Shown here: in pieces, positions 62,789 through 64,000 of the stretch
How the letters are laid out: every line of letters begins with the position of its first letter
How positions within the stretch are numbered: the first letter of the stretch is position 1
Assembly (NCBI RefSeq): GCF_000368045.1
Contig: NZ_KB849236.1
Span: forward strand, 1,043,293 to 1,107,292
Direction: 5' to 3'
Length of the DNA: 64,000 nucleotides
From: Acinetobacter johnsonii CIP 64.6
GTDB lineage: Bacteria; Pseudomonadota; Gammaproteobacteria; Pseudomonadales; Moraxellaceae
Notes under the pieces: model-generated
What the model was told of the DNA's origin: nothing
The model's input: only the letters and a program-made list of their open reading frames with translations
The model's database searches: none
Made by a program: the position numbers and the translations under genes

Positions 62789-63385
62789 GTGTTTAGCGAT
62801 CGTTTTGATCAATTGGTACAAGCTTTACGTATTTTGCCAAGTGTTGGGCCGAAATCGGCTCAGCGCATGGCGCTTCATCTGATTATGAAAAATCGTGAAG
62901 GGGCTGTGGGTCTTGCACATGCTTTGAACGAAGCCACCAGCTATATTCACGAATGCAGTTTGTGTCACTCACTGACCGAAAACGAAGTTTGTGATATTTG
63001 CGTCTCGCATGAACGTGACGATCAACTACTTTGTGTGGTTGAGTCTCCCGCAGATGTGATGGCGATTGAGCAAAGTGGCAGTTTCCGTGGTAAGTACCAT
63101 GTATTAGGTGGGCATTTATCTCCACTTGATGGTATTGGGCCTGAAGAGATCGGCATTCCTTATCTAATCCAGCGTTTAGGCGATGGTAAAGTAACAGAAG
63201 TGATTTTGGCGACCAATGCAACGGTAGAAGGTCAGGCCACAGCGCACTATTTGGTCGAGGCAACGAAACATTTACCGATCCAAATGACGCGCATTGCACA
63301 AGGCGTACCACAGGGTGGTGAACTTGAATATGTCGATAGTCATACCTTAAGCCAAGCTGTACATAATAGAATGCGAATGAAATAA
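62789..63385 (+). CDS. recR: Recombination protein RecR
   Basis: A 198-residue RecR (E. coli 201). Helix-hairpin-helix LRILPSVGPKSAQRMALHL, zinc finger CSLCHSLTENEVCDIC, and the Toprim part (LLCVVESPADVMAIE, then YHVLGGHLSPLDGIGPEEI) are in order. RecFOR loads RecA at gaps. GTG start with TAAGGA 9 nt upstream. Co-transcribed with ybaB. Confidence 0.95.
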   Translation: MFSDRFDQLVQALRILPSVGPKSAQRMALHLIMKNREGAVGLAHALNEATSYIHECSLCHSLTENEVCDICVSHERDDQLLCVVESPADVMAIEQSGSFRGKYHVLGGHLSPLDGIGPEEIGIPYLIQRLGDGKVTEVILATNATVEGQATAHYLVEATKHLPIQMTRIAQGVPQGGELEYVDSHTLSQAVHNRMRMK

Positions 63386-63589
63386 GTATTTCGATACTTG
63401 TTTCATTTTTTAGTTGAGCTACAAGATTGAAATCTTGAGTAAGATAAAAAATATTAATTTGAATCTAGTTGTATAAAAAAATCACAAAAAACGGCAAATA
63501 ATTAAAAAACCCTTAGAAATCTTGATAGCTAAATGATCTTATTCAGGTAAGATAGCCCAAAGAGCATCTAGCATTAGACGCAGTAGGAT

Positions 63590-64000
63590 ATGTTTCAGTT
63601 TATTCAGCAGCAACAAGACTTAACACCAGTCTTGGAAAAAATGGATCGTAACGAAGTCTATGGACTCGATACAGAATTCATCAAAGTCGATACCTTATGG
63701 CCGAAGTTAGGCGTATTTCAAATCAATGTCGAAAACAATGTCTATTTACTCGATGGTACGACACTCGATTTATCTGAATTTTGGAATAAACTTTTTCGTG
63801 CACAGCAAAATGTCTTTCATGCCTGTAGCGAAGATATCGACCTGATTTATCACTATGCACAGCATAAAACCTTAAACAATGTATTTGATACCCAAGTGGG
63901 CATGTCTTTTTTAGGACATGGTCTACAAGTCAGCTATCAAAATGCACTGAAACAAATGTTGGATGTCGATATCGACAAAGGGGAAACGCGTTCAAACTGG
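63590..64000 (+). CDS. rnd: Ribonuclease D, 5' part
   Basis: The frame opens at ATG 63590 and runs off the window end after 137 codons. The start MFQFIQQQQDLTPVLEKMDR is followed by the 3'-5' exonuclease motifs DTEF (GLDTEFIKVDTLWPKLGVFQ), a second region FHACSEDIDLIYHYAQ and DTQVGMSFLGHGLQVSYQ, with the start of KGETRSNW at the end, matching RNase D. Catalytic Asp and Glu of the DEDD motif are visible in DTEF, and Asp in SEDID. It trims tRNA and structured RNA 3' ends. The upstream 204 bp hold its promoter. Confidence 0.9.
   Translation, partial: MFQFIQQQQDLTPVLEKMDRNEVYGLDTEFIKVDTLWPKLGVFQINVENNVYLLDGTTLDLSEFWNKLFRAQQNVFHACSEDIDLIYHYAQHKTLNNVFDTQVGMSFLGHGLQVSYQNALKQMLDVDIDKGETRSNW

Noticed and set aside
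62883..63311. 142-codon open frame antisense to recR
   Set aside because: The plus-strand recR is unambiguous; the antisense frame has no family match I recognise.
1..64000. tRNA or rRNA genes, CRISPR arrays, prophage, toxin-antitoxin or restriction systems
   Set aside because: None visible in intergenic regions or as gene clusters; the two ISs and the palindromic repeat are the only mobile-type elements found.

Overview
The window is a chromosomal segment of a low-GC gammaproteobacterium, almost certainly Acinetobacter. The evidence is a complete ISAba1 element with its characteristic 1180-bp length, the proline-utilisation, isc, metZ-ybaB-recR and mfd gene content, and protein sequences of Moraxellaceae type. 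The species cannot be fixed from the sequence alone. Most of the 64 kb is ordinary housekeeping chromosome. The accessory or decaying parts are small and sit at 12.0-13.3 kb, 34.5-35.1 kb and 54.9-57.7 kb.

Layout. 0-6 kb: the end of dnaX, a hotdog thioesterase, an iron alcohol dehydrogenase, then a forward run of LMW tyrosine phosphatase, murB, a DUF218 membrane protein and an alpha/beta hydrolase. 6-12 kb: a membrane-anchored glutamate-synthase-like FMN protein, a NarL-type response regulator overlapping its 7TM sensor kinase, and the ribosomal oxygenase roxA. 12-13.3 kb: an IS5-family element with a nonsense-interrupted transposase, inserted directly in front of the start codon of a small membrane protein. 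13.4-17.3 kb: yceF-type Maf, DUF2237, pgk, a lipoprotein and fba. 17.4-28 kb: a DMT transporter, nfsB, small unknowns, lpxH, ppiB (separated by a palindromic repeat), glnS, a bestrophin, an SRPBCC protein, an LRAT-like protein, lipoproteins and trmA.

28-35 kb is an amino-acid catabolism block: putA without the DNA-binding domain, a divergent Lrp-type regulator and putP, followed by the eroded, internally deleted remains of an aspartate ammonia-lyase gene. 35-41 kb: mfd, a HIT protein and a membrane class III nucleotide cyclase. 41-47 kb: the complete iscRSUA-hscBA-fdx operon with a recognisable IscR site over the iscR promoter. 47-55 kb: an SCP2-like protein, a phasin, HU, PpiD, DUF2797, a probable DUF6231 protein, a DUF937 protein, a porin, a HinT-like protein and a YARHG-like secreted protein. 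55-58 kb: ISAba1 with a perfect 9-bp target duplication, and an SDR gene broken by an in-frame stop. 58-64 kb: a monooxygenase-like protein, a transglutaminase-like protein, a 3-hydroxyisobutyrate dehydrogenase family protein, a PhaC-like hydrolase, metZ, ybaB, recR and the start of rnd.

I see no tRNA or rRNA gene, CRISPR array, prophage or defence island, and no convincing undescribed multi-gene system. The most informative observations are genome-decay and insertion events: the aspA remnant, the IS landing between a ribosome-binding site and its start codon, the ISAba1 outward promoter facing a secreted-protein gene, and the SDR gene with both a nonsense codon and a lost catalytic tyrosine. 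A perfect 27-nt operator-like palindrome upstream of that SDR gene and the composite palindrome between lpxH and ppiB also deserve attention.
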